A DNA stretch of 64,000 nucleotides. Origin: Centrapalus pauciflorus. Taxonomy: Eukaryota; Streptophyta; Magnoliopsida; Asterales; Asteraceae. This document shows positions 20,430-31,730 of this stretch, piece by piece (the stretch's first letter is position 1; every line of letters starts with the position of its first letter). The stretch is from assembly GCA_020465985.1 (NCBI GenBank), contig JAANYP010002373.1:81349-145348 (forward strand), written 5' to 3'. Under the pieces are notes generated by a model that saw only the letters and a program-made list of their open reading frames with translations, did not search any database and was not told where the DNA came from. Made by a program: the position numbers and the translations under genes.

Positions 20430-23228
20430 TGGAGTTTGTCAAAGAACATAACTGACTTCCCTATTCTCTCAAACACACTGACCTTCAACCATTCCACGAC
20501 ATGATGGACTTCCTTCGAAGTTCCCACATTCATCATGCTCTCACCATAAACCCCACAATCTACATATCTCATATAGAGCAGTTTTGGAAACATGCCTCTG
20601 TCAACACCATTAATGGAGTCACTTCTTTGACTTCCAAGATCGATGGAACCACTGTCACCATCACTGAGGATCTCATTCGCCAACACTTGCATCTTCAAGA
20701 TGCCACAGGTATAACAGATCTATCTCTCACTGCCTTACATGAAGGCCTTTTTGCTATAGGGTATAGGGGCCCTACTGATTCTTATACTTTCTTTAAAACT
20801 CATTTTGCCCCTAAGTGGAAATATCTTGTACATATTATCCAACAATGCATAAGCCCTAAAAGAAGTTGGTCAGAATTTTCTTCTAATATAGCCACTGCCT
20901 TAGTGTGTTTATCTACAGGCCAACAGTTCAATTTTTCTAATATGATTTTTTAGGGTATGTTAAGGCAGCATGCCCTAAAGCATGGGAAATTTTTGATGTA
21001 TCCTAGGTTTTTGGCTGAAATTATTGCAAGAATTTGCAGTAATTTCAATGTACATAAAAGGATTCATGTTTCCCATAGGCACTCTTTACCAACAATAAAA
21101 CGTTTTTAAAATCCAGTGCCAATTTTTTGAGTGTAGATGTCTCATTGCCCTCTGCAATGTTGGGCATCAATCCCCTAAACAGAGGAGAGGGTCCTGAGCA
21201 GGCTCAGCCTTCAATCACTGCTTCACCCCCAGGACCCCAACCCACTCCTCATGATACAAATACTCCATCTGATCCTTCTATCAAACCCACATCCCCACTT
21301 ATACTATACAAAAGAAAAAGGGTTTCAGGAGCTCCTTCCTCCTCAGCCCAAATACAAGAGCCAAGTATCCCTGTGCAGGAGGACACTTCTGCACAGAATA
21401 TCCAAAGGGCACCCACTGAGGACACTCCCATCCTCAATTTGGAGGTGGCCATCCCAACAGAGGATGTCCATATGGGTTCTGTGCTGACACTACTGATGTC
21501 TCTGCACAAGAGGCACAGGATAGTGTCAACATCAATAAGACCACACCCATGGCAACAGAGGGTGTGCAAGCACCTTCTGGAAGTCCCCAGTACCAAGAAC
21601 AGAGGGGCCCAGATGTTTCTACTTCTGGAATTCCTGCCAGTGATAGATCACAAGCACCACATTCTTTTGCTGATCTTGAGGCTAGTCTGCAACTTATGAT
21701 ATTAACGGATCCTCAGCTGAAACCTGTTGTAGCAGTATTGGAATATTATCAGTCCATTATTGCTGCACAGGGGGCACAAATCATAGCACTTCAACAGACT
21801 GTAGCAGCTCAGAATCAGAGAATTTATTATTTCCATAAATGGTTCACCCTCTGTGGAAATAAAATCATTCAACTTGAGAAGATGATTCGAACCCTAATGG
21901 AAAAGGTTGTAGGTCCTCCTGACCAAACCAATGCATCCAAAAAGGGGGAGAATCAGGAGATCCCTAGTTCAGTCCAAGCAGCTTCAGCTCCTACTCAAAC
22001 AGTCCCAGATTCTAGGCTAACAGTCCCAACAGCTACTCAAGCTGTTAGCCTAGAAACTCAAGCTGCTCTATAAGAACAACTGGAGTTGTTATCCGAGAAG
22101 GTAGTCAAGCTCCTGTCAGTATAGTCCAAGCTACAACTTCTGCAACCAAAGATAAGGGCAAGGGCATACTCATAGAATCTCCAAAGCATAAATTTTCATC
22201 TAGAGAGGCCCAGGTTGCTCATGATGCTGAATTTGCCAGACAATTAGCCGAAGAACAGGATAATCTTTTGGACCAGCAAACCCATGCCCCAATGCAAGAT
22301 GATGAAACCTTAGGTGAGTACTTAAGAGGGTTTGTAGTCAAACAGAATGAGAAGAAAAGGAAAATGCCAACAGGGCATTCAAAGGCAGAGCACAGAAGGT
22401 TTTTGATAAATTTTGCTTATTCAGTTGGGATTTCAAAGAAGATGGCTCAGTCATGGAGCACAGAAAGGCTGCAGGAACTTCATGATAAGGAGACGGAAAA
22501 ACGAAAGATAGCCAAAGTCTCCCATCAAGTCCAAAGCCAACAAGAACCAGTTCAAGCTGGTATAAGTGATAATCAAGCTGGTGTTAGTGATCCTGCTCCT
22601 TCTGTTCAAGCTGCTGCTACTAATCCTCAATCAGAAGCAATTTCACAGGCAAAGCTTGATCAGGTGAAAAAGGTGTTATTTGAGCATCAGCTTCAAAAGG
22701 TGATGGAGATTGAAAAGACCCTCGATCAGCATGACTTCTCAAAACCTCCTATTACATACTGGTATGCTAAGTCAATGGATGACACTGATTTAAGATATCA
22801 TTTTGTAGTCAGAAGAGAAGCTGGTCCTGAGGAAGAATACAAGAGTATAGTACACCTAGTTCAAGGGATGACCATGGATGAGCTGATTAGAATACACCAT
22901 ATTGGAACTGTAAGTCAATCCAGGTCTTCTCTTCCCCAGGTCAAGCAGGCTATAAAGGATTTAAAGAGCATTTTTGATCCAGAGTCCATCAGAAAAGATA
23001 TAAAGAAGATGCCAAGGAGATGAAGATTGAAAATGTTGATCTGTTGTGAAATCAAAGACATATAGACTCAGATTTGCAAATGGATCCAGCATGTTCTTCA
23101 ATTTTGAATTCTTAGATCTTCCAAAGGCATGGTTGGTACAGCTGAGCTCAGTGAAGATATACTGTGATAGAGAAGAAATGAAAAGAGAATTTTTGAAGGC
23201 AGTTAAGCAGAAACTTTCACAATTGTAA
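20430..23228 (+). pseudogene. Element C pol-distal ORF (env-position protein)
   Basis: From ATG 20430 with a stop nine codons on (20454); the frame continues to 20953 with IYISHIEQFWKHA, a strand-rich part (VTITEDLIRQHLHL), LFAIGYRGP, KWKYLVHIIQQCISP and ALVCLSTGQQFNF. After a TAG at 20951 the same frame gives MYPRFLAEIIARI. Frames at 21127-21699, 21549-22073 and 22268-23023 follow: a Pro/Ser/Thr-rich middle, a coiled coil (EYYQSIIAAQGAQIIALQQ), and a Gln/Ala-rich part that contains the element's CAAGCTG motif in translation. A basic C-terminal domain ends at 23226-23228. Frameshifts near 21110, 21560, 22080 and 23025. No hydrophobic membrane segment is evident. Function unknown. Confidence 0.7.
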
Positions 23229-23321
23229 GTTTTTGGATGCCTTAGTTTGTAGATAACAGTTTTACTTTGTTTCATTTCCTTATATGTATAGATACTTAAA
23301 GTCTTGTGTAAAGAATTTAAG

Positions 23322-23333
23322 TTAGGGGGAGAT
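23322..23333 (+). promoter_or_regulatory. Polypurine tract of element C
   Basis: TTAGGGGGAGAT sits directly before the 3' LTR start TGTTGGG at 23334. This is the priming site for plus-strand synthesis and is typical of Sirevirus-type copia elements. The 93 bases between the end of the last ORF and this tract hold nothing else. Confidence 0.85.
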
Positions 23334-23977
23334 TGTTGGGAAATATTCTAAGTATGTCAAGCTGTTAGTTAGATTTCTCAAACTGTTAGTAGATTTTCTG
23401 TGTAAATGCAAAGTTCAAGCTGTTAGTTGAAGAAGTTCGAGCTGCTAGTTCAAAAGTTCAAGCTGCCAGTGTTCAAACTCAAGCTGCTCAACAGATAGAC
23501 TTCAAACTGCTCAACAGCTCAATAAACAGAAAGTGCTGATTTTCAGGAAAAGAGATATTCGAAGATTCAAGCATATCTACTATCAAAGAAATCAGAGTTT
23601 CTGAAGGAAACAAATCAGGAGGCATTATAAATACATAGAATAGGTTTTCTATTGTAAGTACTGCACGTACAAGTTTATTCATTTGTAATTGTTTTTCTGA
23701 TTAAGTTTTCATAAGCCTCTAAGGTTGTAAAACCCTAAGAACAATCTGTGTTCTTCGTCTAATCAAACAGATTAGAGGTGATTGTAATCATTGAGTTTGG
23801 CAATACAAGTGATTGTTGATTATATTTATGTGTTATTTGTTTTGAAAGCTTTTCTTAAAACAGTTAAGTGTTATTCCGCAAACTTCTTAATTGGACTTTG
23901 ATTCAATACAAGGTTATTGGTTTATACTCTGATTGATTCAAACCAGTTAATCTTAGGTAGTGATTTTGATCTTGACA
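23334..23977 (+). repeat. 3' LTR of element C
   Basis: Same length (644 bp) and TATA offset (23626-23633) as the 5' LTR, ends CTTGACA and is followed by the target duplication AAATC. The two LTRs differ by about nine substitutions and no indels by eye (for example near 13991/23383, 14020/23412 and 14090/23481). Confidence 0.93.
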
Positions 23978-23982
23978 AAATC

Positions 23983-24746
23983 GAATTCGGATGGATCAAG
24001 ATCAGGAGAACCGAATTTGGATGAACAGTATACACTACGGATAAACACTTGGAAAAAATTTTCAAGAAGGAAACACCGAATTCGGATATGGGCCGGATTT
24101 GGATGGTCCGAAATGAAAATACAAAATGAAAGCACAAGTTAAACTAAGTGTTTTAAAATTGCCTGATCTGAACTTCGGATGGTCCGAAGTTCGGATGGGA
24201 CCGAAGTGTGGTCCGAATTGGGGAAATTATGGTCCGAAGGTCACCTAAGTATGGTCCGAAGTGGACCGAACTATGGTCCGAATTGGTCCGGATTGGGGTC
24301 CGAACAGGTCCGAAATTTGGTCTGAAATGCAACAGTGTGAGGTCCGAATTACAGCAGTTATGAAATTTCAGAAAATGTCCAGAATTACAACTAGCAGATT
24401 TTTGGCCTAAAAATAGTTTCTAAATGATTGGAATATTATTTTAAACACTTTAAAGCCTTTAAAATACACCAAAACACGTAAAAATCTTTAAAAATGGACC
24501 AAAATAACTAGAAAACCCATGTTTTTTGAAGATTTCAAAAACGGATTTTAGAGGGTAATATGGTGTAAAGATTGAACCTAAATAGCGCTATAAATCAGTA
24601 GGGAAGGAATACTAAATGATTATATGAAAAGAAAAACACAAAAAAAGCAAAATATTTGAGAAAAATAAGATCAAACCGAGTTTTTTTTATGAAGAACTTC
24701 GATGAACAGCTTGAATCCGAGAATAAAAGTTTAAATCCACCTCCTT
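23983..24746 (-). repeat. Element D leader, part 2, with dense GGTCCGAA (TTCGGACC) repeats
   Basis: Between about 24165 and 24350 there are roughly a dozen copies of GGTCCGAA or GGACCGAA at irregular 8-25 bp spacing, and further CGAATTCGGAT copies lie at 23982-24100. The rest (24370-24746) is AT-rich without ORFs. In element-sense this is the leader between the PBS and gag. The same repeat family fills part of the unrelated gypsy solo LTR at 34005-34255. Confidence 0.75.
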
Positions 24747-24760
24747 GAGCTCTGATACCA
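24747..24760 (-). promoter_or_regulatory. Primer-binding site of element D (initiator tRNA-Met)
   Basis: On the minus strand it reads TGGTATCAGAGCTC, whose first 12 bases match the complement of the 3' end of plant initiator tRNA-Met. It lies two bases inside the end of the 5' LTR. This fixes the orientation and the 5' LTR border of element D. Confidence 0.9.
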
Positions 24761-24762
24761 AT

Positions 24763-25139
24763 TGTTATATATTGTTATATATGAATCCCAGATAATATCA
24801 GCACATAAACGTCAATAATCACTCAAATAATCACTCACAAACAGAATATTTACTCAATGATTGAGAAATGATTAAAGAGACAAAGAGAATAGTATTCAAT
24901 ATGTATGCGGCGGCTGGAGAGAAAAGAGCCGTGTATATTAATTTTGAATGTCAACATTCTTTTCACAAAACCCTAGGATCTATAACTAGGGGGAATTAAT
25001 TCAACTTTGGGGAAATTGCACTTTGGCCCCCTTAACTTTAAATAAAAAGAAACTTAACATAAAATAAATTACAAGACAAACTATTCTAGAAATAATTATT
25101 ACAAAATAAATCCACAAGATCGAAATTTAATATCTAACA
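24763..25139 (-). repeat. 5' LTR of element D
   Basis: In plus-strand view it begins TGTTATATATTG and ends ATATCTAACA, i.e. TG...CA on either strand, 377 bp, next to the PBS. The minus-strand sense start is TGTTAGATATTAAATTTCG. No second copy is present in the window because the 3' end of D is lost. Confidence 0.8.
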
Positions 25140-25530
25140 TTGTGTATCGAGTTTGACTCTCAATCATCTGAGTTTTTAGTCTTAGTCATCCGAGTTTGAT
25201 ATTTAGTTCCTCGCGTTTCATTCTATAAATATCAAATATAATTGTTCTATATTCAAGTTTGACTAAGTTCAAATCGAGTTTTAGTCTTCATTTTTCGAGT
25301 TTCAAGGTTCATTCTTCGAGTTTTGTCACTTACCATCCGACTTTCACTGAAGCTCTTTCGAGTTTGGTCATTGTGTCAACCGAGTTTTATATAAGTTCAT
25401 TCGAAATTTACACAGTGTTAACCGAGATTTATTCGTCTTGATCGAGTTTCAGGCTTCTTCATTCGAGTTTTAAGCCGTATCATTCGAGTTTTAAGCCTTA
25501 TTCATCCGAGTTTCATCAATAATCACTTGT
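25140..25530 (+). repeat. Degenerate array of (T/A)TCGAGTTT repeats
   Basis: About 17 copies of CGAGTTT, CCGAGTTT or a near variant occur here at about 15-30 bp spacing. The same array type lies in the leader of element E2 (about 33180-33260 and 35199-35720), so this stretch is probably leader sequence of a related element, now next to D. The 60-codon frame at 25259-25441 is a product of the repeat. From 25531 to 25850 there is a non-coding leader with a small GCCGGC hairpin (about 25645-25655). Confidence 0.65.
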
Positions 25531-25850
25531 TTTCCCTTTTTGATGTACCTACTTGAAATGGCCATAACTTTTGAATAGAACATCGTTCTAAGGCCTACCA
25601 TACGTCAAATCGAAGCTTGAACTGAGATCTACATTTCTAAAACCGGCAAAGCCGGCTTGGGCCGTTTTCGAGGCCTAATTCGACTCTAGAAAATGTTACG
25701 GGCATTTTTCTACAGAAAAGCTGAAATTTCAACATCAACAAGTCAATTCAGAGCTGATTTTTAACAAGATTCATTTTTCAAAGCTTCAATCAGTAAATCA
25801 CTCAATTTTCCATAAAAGATCTTGGAAGATTCAATTTCAAGCAATTCAAA

Positions 25851-26827
25851 ATGGCATATGAACATTTTTCAAACTATGAGCTGATTGAAAAACTTACTGA
25901 ATCTGAAAAGATTCGTAAAAACAATTATGACATTCTTGTTCAGATAAATACAGATAAAGCTTTGGCTTTACGTGATGTATTATTACTGAAGGAAGAAATT
26001 TTGAGCTTAAAAGACAAACAAAATTCTGAGAAGTGTGCTCTTAAATTGAATATATCTGAATTAAATAAAGAACTTGATGAGTTGAAACGAGAGAATCTTC
26101 ATACTACAACTCATATGAAATATCTTTTGCCTGAAAGATCTGAACTGTATAAGAAAGTTAAAGATCTTGAAGAAACACTATCCAAGATAAATCATACTAA
26201 TCAAAGTTGTGTTTTAAACAAACCTAAAGAATTTTTATCTCTTGAAAAAGCGTTATCTTTAACTAAAGATTCTCTTGAGAAAGAAAGACATGAGTTTTTA
26301 CTGAAAGAACAAGATTTTAAACAAAATCTAAGTTGTTTGAAGATGAAAGAAATGTGTTCTTTATTAAAGAACAATCTTTTAAAACTGATTACCTATCATT
26401 TGATAATGATAAAATTTCTTATTTGGTCATTATCAAAGGATTAGAAGATCAGATATTTCATCTTACTAAACAATTGAATGTTTCTCCTTTTTCAAATGAT
26501 ACAGAGGTTAAGACTCCTTCCTCAGTTTGTTTAGAACCTAAAGTCGATCAATCTGATTTTTCTACAGAAAGTGAAAAGAATCTAACTAAATCACTTAAGT
26601 TTGATTCATCTTCAGATCTCAAACTTAAGTATCTGTTAAAGATACACAAAGGCAAAGATAAATTATTGAACAACTTCTGGTTAAGATTCACACTGGTGAA
26701 TCTTCGTAGTCAAAATTTCCTAAAGTTTCTAAACATACTTATCATTCTTATCAGAAAACAATTTCTTAGAAAAACACCAAGTATTATCAGAATCAAGCAA
26801 GAACCAGACAGTTTTTCAAAAAGATGA
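25851..26827 (+). pseudogene. Element E1 gag-like coiled-coil ORF
   Basis: ATG 25851 opens a frame of 197 codons with continuous heptad-like Leu/Glu/Lys patterning (EKLTESEKIRKNNYDIL..., LKEEILSLK..., SELNKELDELKREN), a predicted long coiled coil. It breaks near 26335 and continues to 26827 in another frame with a Ser-rich and then a Lys-rich tail. The layout matches the gag C-terminal coiled coil of elements A, B and D, but no capsid domain or zinc knuckle lies upstream. It is either a truncated gag or a stand-alone ORF; the leader-like DNA before the ATG leaves this open. Confidence 0.55.
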
Positions 26828-26934
26828 GTTCGCAAAATTCTGATCATTCAATTTCAAGTTTCTTTAGAAATTCATATATTCAATTTTCTAATACTCAAAG
26901 AAATTTGTTTTATGCTTTTGAGAAATAAGTTGGA

Positions 26935-27270
26935 AGTTATAGTCTACAATGGGTACCAAAACCTGTTTTGAAATGGGTACCCAAGAACGCTAACAAGTCT
27001 GGATCCAAATGAGTTTGGATACCAAATACATCTTGATTTTGCAGGTTTTAATAGGTTTCTGGTTAAATCAGACTAGAACCCGTTCTTCAATTCCAGAGGC
27101 TTCTACTTACAATAGAGTAGCACTCGGTCCTCACTGGAAAACGGATTCTGTACACATCAGTGCAGAACCCGATCTTAAGTTCAACATGGCTTTTAGTTAC
27201 ATCAGACTGAAACCCGAGCTTCCGCGACAAAGGCTTCTAATCACTTCAGATTAGAACCTGATTCTGAAAG
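26935..27270 (+). repeat. Element E1 gag-pol joint and spacer repeats (AGAACCCGxTCTTC)
   Basis: WVPK-like codons occur at about 26952 and 26976, the usual copia gag-pol joint. Then come at least five units: TCAGACTAGAACCCGTTCTTC (about 27070), CAGTGCAGAACCCGATCTTA (about 27156), CAGACTGAAACCCGAGCTTC (about 27202), and CTAATCACTTCAGATTAGAACCTG (about 27238, a CTAATC/GATTAG hairpin), with one weaker copy near 27118. The protease that should follow is absent. Confidence 0.55.
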
Positions 27271-29393
27271 GCGAAACTTTCTGAAATTCATGCCCTGAAT
27301 TCAACTCTGAAGCTGAATTAACAAAGAGGGAGTTTTATTTTCATAATTTGTTGCTCCTAATTTCTTTTCCATGAGTTGACTAACTTTGTGTGCTTATTCT
27401 CAGGGGGAGTTTCAGACAAACTCTGACGCTGACATTTTTCAAAAATTGTGTGTAATTTTCACAAAAATACTTTGTGCACACATAAAAAGTTTTTTGAGCT
27501 AAAAAGAAAATTTTTCATATGATTCTCTGAATCTATCATTGAGGTTAATTGGTCTAATCTCTTTGATTTTCATAATCTCTTTTCTTCTGAGATTCTCTTC
27601 ATTAGTCTCCCATGTATCCTTAATTCTCCCTATATTATTCATATTCTCCCAAGTGCTAATTCTTTCATGAAAATCTGATTCATTTCATATCATATTTAGA
27701 TTTTACATTTCATTATGATATCTCCCAATTCATCATTCCCCAACGTTCATTCTGATTTTCATCTCCTAATTCATCTGAGCTGAAAATTCAAATCTTTCTT
27801 TATGATTATATCCCATGAGCAGAAACGCTAAAGATTATTTCTGCTGACTTCTATTATGCACCAAAGTGTGTGATAGGCATAAACATCTCTTCTATGGTCT
27901 AACCAGATCGGAAGACCTACCCACGGAGCAACCCACCTATAGTTTGTGTGAGTGAGGGTTCTTTAGGTCTATTAGTTGAGAAGTGTCAGTTATCACGGGA
28001 TACTGACAGGGTCGAGCAGAGGTAAAATGTAAGTGAGAGGGGTATATTGAAAGGAGATGATGGTGCATCAGATCATGCTTTCACTATAAAGCTGACTGAA
28101 TTTATTTCTCAAAAGTGAGCCGGAGGGAGCTTAGTTGAAAAATTGATGAGAACAGAGAGTTGAGAAAGGATTTGAAGAAAATATAATCCTACCTACACTG
28201 TGTCGGCTAGGTAAACCTTATTATCTATCAAGCCCTAGGTGACTTCATATTGAAAAAGACATCATGGACCCAGTGATGCATGCACTTAACCCCACCAACT
28301 ACTCAGTTATCTCTCAAAAGATTTATGTTTCAATAATCACGGAGTATAACATATTTCTATCAATATATCATTTGGATATTTTTTGTATTGAAACAAGGAA
28401 GACATTTGCTCCGGTCTCCAACTTCATTTGATGCACATTGTGTCTAGAGCTGATTATATACGCTATTAGGACACATCGAGTCTGACAGTCTGCGTGACTA
28501 TAAACCGCTAGTCCAAAGTGACTAAGCCGGAACAAATAAGAGTGATTCTTTCATGATAAAGGATTTCACGATCACTATTTGGAAATCCTATCAGTGTTAA
28601 CATCTCGCCAGCACTGAACGTAGCTCACATAGATTATGTCTATTGTGCAATCAGGAAACCTATGTGGACCTGGACTCGTAATTTCACAAATGAATGTGTT
28701 TCATTTTCTCTAAAGTTGAAAATCTACTGTAAAGAAAGAGTTTAAATTTGAGGGGGAGTGAAATTTCTGTTTAATTTGATGGGGAGTGAGATAAATCTGT
28801 TTAGTATAAGGAGAGAGATATCAGTTTAAGGGGGAGAAAATCAATTTGTAATAATGTCTGAGTTGTAATTGTTGCTGTATTTCTTCTACTGTAATTTCAT
28901 TGCATTCATGATTCTGAAGTTTTTGCATGATGTTCATAATTTTTATGATCATCATGAGGTGGAGAAAAGCTGAATTTCAGAAACAATTGTTGAAGTAGTT
29001 TGAAGACAACTGAAGATAATTACATCAACATTTCAAGACAATTGATCAGGGGAGAGAATTAGAAGCTATTCAAGATTCAAGGGGGAGTGTGATTACAAGA
29101 AAAGAGATGATCAGAAATAAAGAGGTTTGAAGATCAGAGAAAGACACTATAGAAGAAGATTTTATCTGAAGATTCAGAGTTCGAAGAAAAGAACAAGATT
29201 CAAGAAAAGAATTAAGGAAAAATGTTGAAGATCCCTGAAATGAACTTTAAATGAAAAATTGATTTCATCTCTAAGGGGGAGATTGTTCAGAACATTTATA
29301 GAGTTGAAATCAAGTTTATCAAATGTTTAGGGTGTGAAGATTCCGACTTTGAATTTTAATTCTAATAATTGTTTTCATCTCTAAGGGGAAGAT
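27271..29393 (+). other. Element E1 long non-coding tail with about eight polypurine tracts
   Basis: No convincing ORF in 2.1 kb. PPT-like tracts lie at 27401-27409, 28751-28760, 28781-28790, 28808-28818, 28828-28840, 29048-29058, 29079-29089, 29273-29285 and 29383-29392, the last just before the LTR. The tract at 29273 is followed by about 50 bp that resemble the start of the LTR itself. The part from 27550 to 28740 is not T- or A-rich like other spacers and its role is unknown. Confidence 0.6.
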
Positions 29394-29715
29394 TGTTAGG
29401 TATAAATATTATATAGAGATGTAAACAATTATATTGTTAATAAGTTTAGGGGTTGTATTGTAAATACTCAATAGTATAGGGGCTATTTGTGTAAATACAC
29501 AATACTTATGTATTGTGTATAAATAGGAGTGTAGGGTACTGTACAAGGGGGGATCACATACACACATACGGATATATGAATTGTTGTGAAAGAATTGTCA
29601 AGAACACAAGTGTAATATTCTTCTCATCTTAATAAAGCATTTGGTTTTATGTGTTGATATAATTGTTCATATGATTGTGAATAAATGTGTATGAATTGCA
29701 TATGAATTATCAAAA
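29394..29715 (+). repeat. LTR of element E1
   Basis: Starts TGTTAGGTATAAATATT after a PPT and holds TATAAATA at 29518-29525. It is similar along its length to the LTR at 345-627. It ends near 29715 (about 'atcaaaaaca'). The next bases belong to an integrase frame (LVKGLPEL), so no primer site follows and this is a 3' LTR or solo remnant. Confidence 0.65.
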
Positions 29716-31730
29716 ACAATTGGTTAAGGGACTCCCAGAACTTTGATATGAAAAAGATCACCTATGTGGAGCTTGTGAGAAAGGGAAAATGAAGAGATCA
29801 TCTCACAAGCCAAAGCCCGAACCATCTACGAAGAGAGTTTTGGAGCTACTGCATATGGATTTATGCGGCTCTACGCAAACCCAAAGCATAAATAGGAAGT
29901 GGTTCTCGTTGACGACTACTCACGATATACCTGGGATAAGTTCTTGCGATCCAAGGATGAGACAGCTCAAGAAATCATCGATTTCATCAAGAATGTCGAA
30001 ACCCACCAACAGCTGTCAGTGCAATCAATCTGATCAGACAACGGCACAAAATTCAAGAACTCGGTAGCCGAAAGTTTCCTGCGATCCAAGGGTATCCACC
30101 ATCAATTCTCAGCTACACGAACACCTCAACAAAATGGTATCATTGAAAGTTGCAATCGTACCCTTGTGGAAGCTGCTCGCACCATGCTAAACTATCGAAG
30201 CTACCACCATTCTTGTGGGTTGAAGCCGTGTCCACAGCTTGCTACGCGCAAAACCGCTCAATTATCCATAAGCGATTTTACAAAACTCCTTATCAACTCT
30301 ATCTGAATAAAGTTCCTTGTATCAAATACTTACGAGTTTTTGGTTGCAGGTGTTGTGTGCTTAATGACAAGGACAACGTCGAAAAATTCAATGAGAAAGC
30401 AGACGAAGCGATGTTTATTGGATACTCATCCAATTCATAGGCATATCGCGTTTTTAACACTCGCACGAGGATTGTCAACGAGAGTGTGCATATCACATTC
30501 AATGAAATGGCTGAAATGGCTCATGAAGTTGACCAATCAGGACCTCGCATTACTCAAATGCCTGGAGACTCTTCTAAACCTACCTCTTTCTCTTCTTCTG
30601 TTTTAATAAATTTATTTGATACTTTTTATGTGCTAGACAAAGCTCTCTATGGTTTGAAACAAGCACCTCGAGCTTCGTATGACAGTATCTCTAACTTTCT
30701 TACTTCAGCCGATTTTAGTAAGGGTGTGGTGGACACAACTCTGTTCACAAGAAGGGAAGGCCCACATATACTGCTAGTCCAAATTTATGTAGATGATATA
30801 TATTTGGATCTATTGACCCTAATTTTTGTAAGGAATTTTCATCCCTAATGGAATCCAGGTTTGAGATGAGTATGATGGGGGAAATGAATTTTTTCCTCGG
30901 ATACAAGTCAAACAAATTGAATATGGGATCTTTGTGAACTAGTCGAAATATACACTTGACATTCTCAAGAAGTATAAGTTAGACTCTTGCACGGCTATCA
31001 CAACTCCCATGGCTTTAAACTGTAAGTTGGATACTGATCCTGCTGGGAAAAGTGTCGATAACACAACTTATAGATGAATGATTGGTTCCTTACTCTACCT
31101 TACGGCCGGTAGACCAGATATAATGTTTTCTACATGTCTTTGTGCTCGCTTTCAGGCCGACCCAAAAGAATTACACCTTGCTGCGGTCAAACGCATATTT
31201 CGTTATCTTAAGGGTACACCCGATGTTGGTCTATGGTATCCAAAGGGATCCAATTTCGATCTTACCGTCTTATCAGATGTTGATTTGCAAGTTGTAGAGT
31301 AGACATGAAAAGGACATCAGGTGGGATTCAGTTTTTAGGTGACAACCCGGTGAGTTGGTCTTCAAAAGGCAGAACTATATATCCACATCCACAGCCGAAG
31401 CTGAGTATGTAGCAGCTGCAAGCTGTTGCTCTCAGGTGCTGTGCATGAGAACACACTAACGTGATTATGGATTTTCACTCACTCACATCCCAATATACTG
31501 TGATTCCCGAAGTGCAATCGCTATATCTTGCAATCCCATGCAGCAATCAAGAACAAAACACATAGATATCATGTATCAATTCATTAAAGACCACATAGAA
31601 AAATGGACAATAGAACTGTATTTTGTAGGCACAGAATTTCAACTTGCTGATATATTTACTAAGGCTCTAGGAACCTCGTTTTCAGTTCTTAGTATCTCAA
31701 ATTGGCATGTTAAATCCTCCCTCTTATTGA
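29716..31730 (+). pseudogene. Element E2 pol remnant: integrase, partial RT, RNase H
   Basis: Opens with LVKGLPEL and CGACEKGKMKR (integrase N-terminal finger), then HMDLCGSTQT (29849), a region matching the SDNGT box near 30030, an integrase end with a GCRCCVLNDKDN motif (30343) and a stop at 30438. Much of RT is deleted: the frame jumps at about 30600 to LDKALYGLKQAPRA (30631) and YVDDIYLD (30786, YVDD kept). Later RT is at 31078-31302 and RNase H in fragments to about 31700 (TKHIDIMYQFI, ADIFTKAL). Numerous stops and an internal deletion of roughly 500-600 bp make it inactive. Confidence 0.85.

Larger units (their letters stand above)
13943..23977 (+). mobile_element. Element C: full-length copia (Sirevirus-like) inserted in element D
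   Basis: Two 644-bp LTRs (13943-14586 and 23334-23977) differ by about nine substitutions by eye, and the element is flanked by the 5-bp target duplication AAATC (13938-13942 and 23978-23982). Inside, in order, are gag with two zinc knuckles, PR, IN, RT, RH, a leader, a pol-distal ORF and a PPT. The LTR identity implies a fairly recent insertion (well under a few million years at usual plant rates). The reading frames are nevertheless broken and the PBS with the gag N-terminus is missing (see 14587-14643). Confidence 0.92.
9831..25139 (-). mobile_element. Element D: minus-strand copia element, 3' part lost, split by element C
   Basis: Reading on the minus strand: 5' LTR 25139-24763, tRNA-Met PBS 24760-24747, long leader, gag from ATG 13718, gag-PR spacer, and the first part of the protease, which breaks off at about 9831. 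Integrase, RT, RNase H and the 3' LTR are not present; the adjoining DNA is the duplicated gag segment at 8587-9830. Element C (13943-23977) sits in the leader. The base after the LTR at 25140 starts a CGAGTTT-repeat region into which D seems to have inserted. Confidence 0.75.

Noticed and set aside
25140..25530. The CGAGTTT array considered as a CRISPR array
   Set aside because: Units are degenerate and irregularly spaced, there are no unique spacers of constant length, and the context is a plant retrotransposon.
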